From: an uncultured bacterium
Lineage (GTDB): Bacteria > Bacillota > Clostridia > Lachnospirales > Lachnospiraceae
Length of the DNA: 5,424 bases
Assembly: GCA_946543095.1 (NCBI GenBank)
Contig: CAMNLO010000139.1
Span: 1-5,424, forward strand
Direction of reading: 5' to 3'
Shown here piece after piece: positions 1-5,296 of this stretch. A program made the position numbers and the translations under genes. The notes below the pieces were generated by a model that did not search any database, was not told where the DNA came from, and saw nothing but the letters and a program-made list of their open reading frames with translations. Position 1 is the stretch's first letter. Every line of letters begins with the position of its first letter.

Positions 1-635
1 CCTGCGCCTCCGGCAAGGGCAAAGGTCTTTTCGTCGATGGTCTCGATCCTGTCGATCAGGGACGCATTCTTATACAGTCTGGGATCCCTGTCGTAGAAGC
101 CGTCGATATCGGACAGGATCACCAAAAGATCCCCGTTGCATAAAACGCTGACCACGGCAGAGAGCATATCATTATCCCCGAAGAGCTTTTCCTCCGATTC
201 GATCTCCGTGTAGCTGACGGAGTCGTTTTCGTTGATGATGGGGATGATCCCCTGCTCCAGAAGGGTTTCCAGGGTGTTGGAGAGATTTTCCTTTTTCTCC
301 TCGCTGACGATATCCTCCGCGTTGAACAGGATCTGGGCCACGGTCTTATTGTAGTAGCCAAAGAACTTGTCGTAGAGGAACATGTTCTCGCACTGCCCCA
401 CGGCCGCTGCCGCCTGCTTCATCCTGAGGCTTTCCGGCTTGTTCTCCAGATGCATCTTTCTGGCTCCCACCGCAATGGCACCGGAACTGACCAAAACGAT
501 CTCGTTGCCCATATTATGCAGATCCGAAAGCACCATGGAAAGCTTTTCAATGATCCTTAAATTGCTGTTTCCCAGTTCATTGGTCAAAGTCGAGGTCCCG
601 ACCTTAACGACGATCCTTCGTTTTTTGTTTTTCAC
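1..635 (-). CDS. proB: Glutamate 5-kinase (ProB), 3' end outside window
   Basis: Cytoplasmic kinase that phosphorylates L-glutamate with ATP to gamma-glutamyl phosphate, the committed step of proline synthesis and the usual point of proline feedback inhibition. I translated 211 uninterrupted codons from GTG at 635. Visible amino-acid-kinase motifs are VVKVGTSTL (9-17), VSSGAIAVGA (49-58), KQAAAAVGQ (73-81), INEND (134-138), FGDNDMLSA (152-160) and DIDGFYDRDP (176-185). The reading stops in the Gly-rich AGGAG segment, so whether a C-terminal PUA domain exists cannot be seen. The GTG start overlaps the upstream lipoprotein stop by four bases (GTGA), implying translational coupling. An in-frame GTG at 647 is the alternative, but it has a poorer ribosome site. 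proA would be expected next, outside the window. Identity is essentially certain; the exact start is likely. Confidence 0.96.
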   Translation of the reverse strand, partial: MKNKKRRIVVKVGTSTLTNELGNSNLRIIEKLSMVLSDLHNMGNEIVLVSSGAIAVGARKMHLENKPESLRMKQAAAAVGQCENMFLYDKFFGYYNKTVAQILFNAEDIVSEEKKENLSNTLETLLEQGIIPIINENDSVSYTEIESEEKLFGDNDMLSAVVSVLCNGDLLVILSDIDGFYDRDPRLYKNASLIDRIETIDEKTFALAGGA

Positions 636-1771
636 AGCGTTATCCACTCCAAAGGCTCTGCCTCATCCCATGCTTCGTCAAAACCCTCTTTCTGTTCTTT
701 TTGTTTGATCAGATCCTGAATCTCCGAATACTTATAGACCTTCAGCCCCGCATCCTTCATGTATTTTCCGAATGCGGAATCCGTATAGATGCTGTCGTCA
801 CAGTCCAGGGTGGTATAGAAAAACTCGGTCTCCTCTCCCACCTCATCAAGGATCGCAAAGGTCTGGTATTTCGTCCTCAGATCTTCATAGGTCTCTTCGT
901 CATACTGATACTCTTCGAGATAGAAATCCAGGAGGACCAGATTATCTTCGTTGATCTCCTCCGGGATCTCTCCGTCGGGAGAATTGTCATAGAATACCGA
1001 GGTAACAGGGGATTCGGAGTCACATTCATAGAGGAAATGCCAGTCCCCCTGGGCATCCAGAAAGCTCTTGTGGAAAACGTGATAGGCGGCTCCGCCGGAG
1101 CCCGCGGAGTAGAGCACGCCGTTTTCATTGATGGTCAGGCCGCTTCTGGACCATTCGTCAAAATCGCCGCAGATCTCCAGATGCTCGTTTCTGTTCTGGA
1201 GTATGAAAATGGAGCTCCAGATATCGATCATGGGGATCTCAATGGTGTATTTCAGAGCCAGCTCCGGAGTCCCGTCGGCGCCGCAGTCCAGATAGGCATA
1301 GGAGATCTCCGTGATCTCGGCTTCGTGATCCCAGTCCTCTTTCATGTAGGCACACACCTTTTCTCCGATCTCCGACAGTGTGTATTCTCCGTCCTGTAAG
1401 GATTGGGAGAACAACACATAAGAGGAGCCTTCCTTTGTGCCGGCGGAATAGTATTCCGCCGTTTCCTCGCCCGCTAAGAAGGCCTCATACAAAGAGGTGT
1501 CGTATTCCGGAGAAGCGGCCTCCTTCGCCTCTTTTTCTTCTTTTGGATCCGCAGCTGTTTCTTCTGTGTCTTTCTCTTCCGTTTCCTGCTCAGCAGTTTT
1601 ATCTTCTTTGTCTTCTTTTTCTTCTTCCTGCTCCTCCTTCTCCTGCTCTTTCGCTTCCTTCTTTTTTGCGGAAGCATCCGTCTTTTCCCCGGAGCAGGCG
1701 CAAAGGACAAAGGCCGTCATCAGACAGATCAGCAGGGACAGGAGTTTCTTTTTTGTCGTCATATGCTTCAT
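632..1771 (-). CDS. Putative lipoprotein with K/E-rich spacer, function unknown
   Basis: A 379-residue predicted lipoprotein that I do not recognise as a named family. Residues 1-25 form a lipoprotein signal: basic n-region (K7-K9), hydrophobic core 10-23, then the lipobox LCAC with Cys26 as the lipidated residue. Residues 27-88 are low-complexity, almost only K, E, D, Q, T and A, with no aromatic or large aliphatic residues; this looks like a charged, possibly helical, spacer across the cell wall. Residues 89-379 are an acidic extracytoplasmic region that looks folded. It begins with YEAFLAGEETAEYY (95-108) and holds an Asp-rich loop LDCGADGTPELAL (161-173), like the D-x-x-DG-x-x-EL loops of many Firmicutes surface proteins. 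Five Cys lie in the mature part (140, 163, 201, 250, 324). The ATG directly follows the upstream TAA (TAAATG), with AAGGA 9 nt before it. Met4 is a possible but less well placed start. The 3' end overlaps proB. Ligand and role are unknown. Confidence 0.88.
   Translation of the reverse strand: MKHMTTKKKLLSLLICLMTAFVLCACSGEKTDASAKKKEAKEQEKEEQEEEKEDKEDKTAEQETEEKDTEETAADPKEEKEAKEAASPEYDTSLYEAFLAGEETAEYYSAGTKEGSSYVLFSQSLQDGEYTLSEIGEKVCAYMKEDWDHEAEITEISYAYLDCGADGTPELALKYTIEIPMIDIWSSIFILQNRNEHLEICGDFDEWSRSGLTINENGVLYSAGSGGAAYHVFHKSFLDAQGDWHFLYECDSESPVTSVFYDNSPDGEIPEEINEDNLVLLDFYLEEYQYDEETYEDLRTKYQTFAILDEVGEETEFFYTTLDCDDSIYTDSAFGKYMKDAGLKVYKYSEIQDLIKQKEQKEGFDEAWDEAEPLEWITL
647..650 (-). promoter_or_regulatory. 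Ribosome binding site that sets the proB GTG start
   Basis: The minus strand reads GGAG followed by an 11-nt spacer before GTG at 635. The site lies inside the last codons of the lipoprotein gene. The spacing is a little long, which fits a start that depends partly on ribosomes terminating at the overlapping TGA. The competing in-frame GTG at 645-647 has only a GAGG 13 nt upstream. Confidence 0.5.
1511..1684 (-). repeat. Low-complexity purine tract coding the K/E spacer
   Basis: This stretch encodes lipoprotein residues 30-87. The minus strand is almost all purine (GAA, GAG, AAA and AAG codons) and the plus strand is correspondingly CTT/TTC-rich. It is not a perfect tandem repeat but an irregular mixture of short purine codons. 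Such tracts are prone to slippage, and in-frame length variation between strains would be expected. It also produces spurious Ser/Phe/Leu-rich frames on the opposite strand. Confidence 0.75.
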
Positions 1772-3265
1772 TTACCGGCTTCCTTTTTCATTCATCATTT
1801 TCAGCAGTTCTTCGTAATAATTCCTGGTTTCCGATCCCAGGTGGATATGGACGATGGCCCCCACGGGACTGACGCTGCTGGTGGCGCCGCTCATCTTAAG
1901 CCGCTTCTCATCCAGCTTTGAGTAATCGGAAAGGGCCGCCACAAGCTCCTGGTCCGCTATGGTCAGGCTGTCAATATTCCCCTTGCCTCCCAGGCCGTCC
2001 AGGATGATCCAGGAGAGGCTTGTGTACTCATTGCCTGCCAGCTTCTGGTGGGCAATGGCTTCCTCCTCATCCATGGGCTCTCTTCCCGGGGTGCCCAGAT
2101 CGAATTTTTCGATGACCAGTCTGAAGAGAAGATAATACAGGCATGCGGTCAGGACGCCGATGGGCACAAGCCAGAAGGAATTCGTGGCCAGCGGATTCTC
2201 GGAGCAGATCAGAAGATCCACAAGCCCGGCGCTGAAGGTAAAGCCCAGACGCATGGGCGAGACGGCACAAAGCATGGCGATAATCCCGCTGAGCACCGCA
2301 TGGATCACATAGAGTCCCGGTGCCAGAAAGAGGATAGTCAGCTCCACAGGCTCCGTGATCCCTGTAAGAAATGAGGCCAGGGAAGCGGAAAGCAAAAGGC
2401 TGAAGACCTTCTTTCTCTGATCGGGCCTTGCGGTATGCAGCATCGCGAGAGCAGCCGCAGGCAGTCCGAACATGAAGATGGGGAAAAAGCCGGTCATATA
2501 CATGCCGGTGACTCCCAGGGTCCCGGTGCCGTTCCAGAAGGCGTCCATATCTCCCAGGCCCGCTCCCATATGATGCCAGAAGATATCATTGAGGGCGTGA
2601 TGGAGCCCGAAGGGGATCAGGAGCCTGTTTAAGGTGGTATAGATCCCCACCCCGTAGAACTGCAGGGAGCTCAGCTCCTCTCCCACCCAGTCGAAGAAGG
2701 AATAGAGCATGGGCCAGAAGGCGTACAGGACCATGGAGACCAGGAAGGAGAAAAATACCGTGACAATGGGAACTAATCTCTTCCCGGAGAAGAAAGAGAG
2801 CAGCTCCGGCAGCTCTACCTCGGAGAAGTGAAGATAGCACTGGGCTCCGATGGTGCCCGCCACGATCCCGAAAAAAGTATTCTTAATGTGGAAGAAGGCG
2901 GGGTTCACCGCATCGGATCCCATGAAGTTTCCCACAGTGGCCGGATCCAGCATTGCCATAATGGTCAGCCAGGACACCAGACCCGCAAGCCCCGCACCCT
3001 CGCTGTCTTTATCCGTCACACCATTGGGGATGCAGACCGCAAACAAAAGCGGGATGTTCTCCAGAAACAGAAAGGCCACCTTCATCATCAGGCCGATGAG
3101 CACGCCGTTGAAGCCCCGGTTGGAAAGATAATAGCCGATGCCGTATACAATACTGGCCACCGGGATCAGTCCCATGACCAGCATCATGGAGGAACCGATG
3201 GTATGCAAAGAGCGCAGATATGGGTTATTGCCTACTCGTCTTTCATAGGTTTCATTTGTTTCCAT
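1772..3265 (-). CDS. NagE-like PTS EIIC permease with degenerate EIIB domain
   Basis: A 497-residue membrane protein of the glucose/N-acetylglucosamine PTS family. EIIC spans about 15-388, with roughly ten hydrophobic segments. Family landmarks are SMMLVMGLIPVASIVYGIG (26-44), LPELLSFFSGKRLVPIV (152-168), LNRLLIPFGLHH (212-223), GMYMTGFFPIFMFGLPAAALAM (254-275, key residues GFFP and FGLP), GITEP (302-306, with the conserved Glu305), GFTFSAGLVD (341-350) and TPGRE (392-396). A linker (about 389-412) leads to a domain aligning with EIIB (413-490; GGKGNI 426-431, SKLDEKRLK 449-457, VGAIVHIHLG 468-477). The phosphorylated Cys of EIIB (context DACITRLR) is replaced by Ala437, and the next residues read DQELV; this domain contains no Cys at all. 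Phosphotransfer through it should therefore be impossible. No EIIA lies in the window. It may be a sensor, a partner needing a separate EIIB, or a facilitator. Family assignment is firm; the substrate is unknown. Confidence 0.9.
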   Translation of the reverse strand: METNETYERRVGNNPYLRSLHTIGSSMMLVMGLIPVASIVYGIGYYLSNRGFNGVLIGLMMKVAFLFLENIPLLFAVCIPNGVTDKDSEGAGLAGLVSWLTIMAMLDPATVGNFMGSDAVNPAFFHIKNTFFGIVAGTIGAQCYLHFSEVELPELLSFFSGKRLVPIVTVFFSFLVSMVLYAFWPMLYSFFDWVGEELSSLQFYGVGIYTTLNRLLIPFGLHHALNDIFWHHMGAGLGDMDAFWNGTGTLGVTGMYMTGFFPIFMFGLPAAALAMLHTARPDQRKKVFSLLLSASLASFLTGITEPVELTILFLAPGLYVIHAVLSGIIAMLCAVSPMRLGFTFSAGLVDLLICSENPLATNSFWLVPIGVLTACLYYLLFRLVIEKFDLGTPGREPMDEEEAIAHQKLAGNEYTSLSWIILDGLGGKGNIDSLTIADQELVAALSDYSKLDEKRLKMSGATSSVSPVGAIVHIHLGSETRNYYEELLKMMNEKGSR

Positions 3266-3270
3266 AGGAA

Positions 3271-3279
3271 CCCTCTCCT
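3271..3279 (-). promoter_or_regulatory. Ribosome binding site of the PTS-like gene
   Basis: The minus strand reads AGGAGAGGG, ending 5 nt before the ATG at 3265. Taking AGGAG as the core, the spacer is 9 nt. It is strong and fixes the start, because the next Met residues (27, 28) would remove conserved N-terminal sequence. Confidence 0.75.
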
Positions 3280-3315
3280 ATTTTTCCCGAGAAATGATCT
3301 GAAACACCATGGGTT

Positions 3316-3343
3316 ATTATATCATAAATCCGGTCTTTGTCAT
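3316..3343 (-). promoter_or_regulatory. Sigma-A-type promoter with extended -10, for the PTS-like/lipoprotein/proB unit
   Basis: The minus strand shows ATGACA (3343-3338, five of six matches to TTGACA), a 16-bp spacer, and a perfect TATAAT (3321-3316) preceded by TGA, which makes an extended -10. The -35 box overlaps the hisD stop codon (3340-3342). Transcription would start near 3309, giving a leader of about 44 nt before the ATG at 3265. This indicates that the downstream three genes can be expressed independently of the histidine genes. Consensus quality is high, but no experimental start is known. Confidence 0.75.
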
Positions 3344-3355
3344 ACAAACCTTGTA
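3336..3355. promoter_or_regulatory. Two overlapping dyads at the -35 box (possible operator)
   Basis: On the plus strand, TTTGT-CAT-ACAAA (3336-3348) is a perfect 5-bp inverted repeat centred within the -35 region. TACAA-ACC-TTGTA (3343-3355) is a second perfect 5-bp inverted repeat sharing the middle arm. They overlap the -35 hexamer and the last codons of hisD. Their position would suit a repressor or activator site. The short arms and the coding overlap mean chance is a serious alternative. Confidence 0.3.
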
Positions 3356-4629
3356 CGGATCGAGTTTTCGTGGGCATTTAAGCCCTCCAGATCCGCAAAG
3401 GCCTCAATCTCGGAGTGGATCCTTTCCAGGGCCTTTCTGGAATACCGGATCAGGCTGGTCTTTTTGATGAAGTCATCCACGGAAAGCGGGGAAAAGAATC
3501 TGGCCGTCCCGTTGGTGGGCAGGATATGGTTCGGTCCCGCGAAATAATCTCCCAGGGGTTCGCTGGAGTATTCTCCCAAAAATATGGCGCCGGCGTTTCG
3601 GATCATGCTCATGACCTCCAGAGGATCCTCCGTCAGGATCTCCAGATGCTCAGATGCGATGTCATTGGCGGCATCCGCCGCTTCCTCCATGGTGTCCGCA
3701 AGGAGGATAAAGCCGAAACGCTCCAGGGAGCGCTCAATGATCTCCCGCCTGGGGAGCTTTGGCAGAAGGGAGGCGATCTCCTTCTTGGCTTTCTCTGCCA
3801 GCGCTGCATCCGTGGTGATAAGAATGGCGCTTGCCAGCTCGTCGTGCTCCGCCTGGCTTAAAAGATCCGCCGCCACATAGGCGGGAGTCGCGGTATGATC
3901 CGCCAGTACGCAGATCTCGCTGGGACCAGCCACGGAGTCGATGCTCACCTGCCCGTAGACTTGTCTTTTCGCCAGTGCCACAAAGATATTTCCGGGCCCC
4001 GTGATCTTATCCACTCTGGGGATGCTTTCCGTGCCGAAGGCCATGGCGGCAATCGCCTGGGCGCCTCCCACCTTCACGATCCTGTCAGCTCCGGCGATCT
4101 TCGCCGCCGCAAGGACCGCGGGATTCACCTTCCCATCCCTGCCGCAGGGAGTGGCCATCAAAATCTCCTTTACCCCCGCCACCCTGGCCGGGATGATGTT
4201 CATCAAAACGCTGGAGGGATAGGCGGCTTTTCCTCCGGGAACATAGACCCCGGCCCTTCCGAGGGGCAGGATCCGCTGTCCCAGATAGATGCCCCCCTCC
4301 TGCTCCACAAAGAAGCTCTGGCGCTTCTGGGCTTCATGGAAGCTGCGGATATTGTCTGCCGCATGCTCCATCACTGAGAGGATTTTGGGATCCAGGGACC
4401 GGAGGGCTTCTTCTGCTTCCTCCGCAGTCACATAGAGGCTGTCTTTGGTAAGGCAGAGCTTGTCAAAGCGCTCCGTGTATTCCAAAACCGCCTCATCTCC
4501 CCGTTCCTTTACATCCGCGAGGATTCCCTTTACGATCTCCTCTTCCTTCGAAAAATCGTTTGCACTGCGCCCGATGAGATCTTTTAACACTTCTCCCCTG
4601 GTCTGTCCGGATAATCTGATGGTTTTCAT
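3340..4629 (-). CDS. hisD: Histidinol dehydrogenase (HisD)
   Basis: Cytoplasmic zinc enzyme, normally a homodimer, that oxidises L-histidinol through histidinal to L-histidine with two NAD+, the final two steps of the pathway. At 429 residues it is full length for the family. The signature region is GRAGVYVPGGKAAYPSSVLM (124-143), and a second conserved block is VGGAQAIAAMAFGTESIP (187-204). Zinc ligands by homology to the E. coli enzyme are Gln259 and His262 (SQAEHDE), Asp361 (LGDYFAGPNH) and His420 (GLNAHE). The catalytic pair Glu327-His328 lies in SEHLE, and His368 and Glu415 are also present, so the enzyme should be active. The ATG at 4629 is preceded by AAGGAAG with a 6-nt spacer and lies 15 nt after the hisG stop. 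No terminator follows; a promoter for the next unit overlaps its stop. Confidence 0.98.
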   Translation of the reverse strand: MKTIRLSGQTRGEVLKDLIGRSANDFSKEEEIVKGILADVKERGDEAVLEYTERFDKLCLTKDSLYVTAEEAEEALRSLDPKILSVMEHAADNIRSFHEAQKRQSFFVEQEGGIYLGQRILPLGRAGVYVPGGKAAYPSSVLMNIIPARVAGVKEILMATPCGRDGKVNPAVLAAAKIAGADRIVKVGGAQAIAAMAFGTESIPRVDKITGPGNIFVALAKRQVYGQVSIDSVAGPSEICVLADHTATPAYVAADLLSQAEHDELASAILITTDAALAEKAKKEIASLLPKLPRREIIERSLERFGFILLADTMEEAADAANDIASEHLEILTEDPLEVMSMIRNAGAIFLGEYSSEPLGDYFAGPNHILPTNGTARFFSPLSVDDFIKKTSLIRYSRKALERIHSEIEAFADLEGLNAHENSIRTRFV

Positions 4630-4635
4630 TCTGCT

Positions 4636-4642
4636 CTTCCTT
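4636..4642 (-). promoter_or_regulatory. Ribosome binding site of hisD
   Basis: The minus strand reads AAGGAAG with a 6-nt spacer to the ATG at 4629. It fills almost the whole 15-nt gap after the hisG TGA (4645-4647), as expected for consecutive genes on one transcript. Confidence 0.7.
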
Positions 4643-4644
4643 TT

Positions 4645-5283
4645 TCACCCTAAAATTTCCCGGATCCGTTTCAGGATCTGCCTGATCCGGTCCGATTCCA
4701 TCTGCATACTGACGGGATTTACAATGACTCTGGCAGAGATCTTACAGATCTCCTCCAGCACCGTAAGCCCGTTCTCCTTCAGTGTCCCGCCGGTTTCCAC
4801 GATATCCACGATGACATCGGAAAGCTTCACGATGGGCCCCAGCTCCACGGAGCCGTTTAACTTGATGATCATGGCATCCTGCTTTTTCTCGTCCCTGAAA
4901 TAGGCTCTGGCGATCTCCGGGTATTTGCTGGCCACCCGGATGGAATGCCCAGAGGTCAGAAGCTGCCTTGCGCTTTCCGGTCCGCAGACGCACATCCTGC
5001 AGCGTCCGAAGCCTAAGTCCAGCACCTCGTGTACCCTGCGCTTTTCCTCCAGGATCATGTCCTCTCCCACGATGCCGATATCCGCCGCGCCGTATTCCAC
5101 GAAGGTGGTCACATCCGGGGCCTTTGCCAGAAAGAACTGCAGTTTATTTTCCGTATCCTGAAAGATCAGCTTGCGGGATTCATCCAGCACATTTAAGGAG
5201 ATCCCCGCATTGCTGAACAGCTCCATGGCCAGTCTGGAAAGCCGCCCCTTGCAAAGGGCAACGGTTAAAAATCTGTCACTCAT
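4645..5283 (-). CDS. hisG: ATP phosphoribosyltransferase catalytic subunit, short form (HisG-S)
   Basis: Joins ATP and PRPP to give N1-(5-phosphoribosyl)-ATP, the first and normally histidine-inhibited step of the pathway. The chosen start gives 212 residues, the length of short-form HisG, which lacks the C-terminal regulatory domain and needs HisZ in a hetero-octamer. Conserved stretches are VALCKGRLSRLAMELF (8-23), DVTTFVEYGAADIGIVGEDM (57-76), RVASKYPEIARAYF (116-129), the PRPP-binding loop DIVETGGTLKENGL (160-173) and VNPVSMQ (188-194). ALCKGRL has Cys11 where Pro is commonest. The ATG at 5283 is preferred over the in-frame ATG at 5334 because it has GGAG 7 nt upstream, matches the family N-terminus and avoids overlap with hisZ. 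The upstream gene end is consistent with HisZ. Confidence 0.97.
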   Translation of the reverse strand: MSDRFLTVALCKGRLSRLAMELFSNAGISLNVLDESRKLIFQDTENKLQFFLAKAPDVTTFVEYGAADIGIVGEDMILEEKRRVHEVLDLGFGRCRMCVCGPESARQLLTSGHSIRVASKYPEIARAYFRDEKKQDAMIIKLNGSVELGPIVKLSDVIVDIVETGGTLKENGLTVLEEICKISARVIVNPVSMQMESDRIRQILKRIREILG

Positions 5284-5290
5284 CTGAATA

Positions 5291-5294
5291 CTCC
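5291..5294 (-). promoter_or_regulatory. Ribosome binding site that sets the hisG start
   Basis: The minus strand reads GGAG with a 7-nt spacer (TATTCAG) to the ATG at 5283. It lies just after the hisZ stop codon (5297-5299). It decides for the inner ATG over the 17-residue longer alternative at 5334, which would sit inside the hisZ coding region. Confidence 0.75.
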
Positions 5295-5296
5295 GA

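Noticed and set aside
636..647. Alternative proB start at GTG 647
   Set aside because: It is in frame, but its purine-rich site is 13 nt away and the GTG at 635 gives the usual ProB N-terminus (KNKKRRIVVKVG). It cannot be fully excluded.
701..1399. Long plus-strand open frame (232 codons) opposite the lipoprotein gene
   Set aside because: It is a shadow of the lipoprotein gene, which has signal peptide, lipobox and ribosome site. The plus-strand product has no recognisable domain.
1378..1872. Plus-strand Pro/Leu-rich and Ser/Phe-rich frames
   Set aside because: These are artefacts of the pyrimidine-rich strand opposite the K/E spacer.
3266..3339. Intrinsic terminator, T-box, riboswitch or cre site between hisD and the permease gene
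   Set aside because: I found no GC-rich hairpin followed by a U run. The leader of about 44 nt is too short for a T-box or common riboswitch, and no convincing match to the cre consensus was seen.
2828..3547. Plus-strand open frame of 239 codons
   Set aside because: It runs antisense through the permease start, the promoter region and the end of hisD. Its composition is His/Gln/Arg-rich and resembles no protein family.
3895..4377. Plus-strand open frame of 160 codons opposite hisD
   Set aside because: Shadow of the highly conserved hisD coding sequence.
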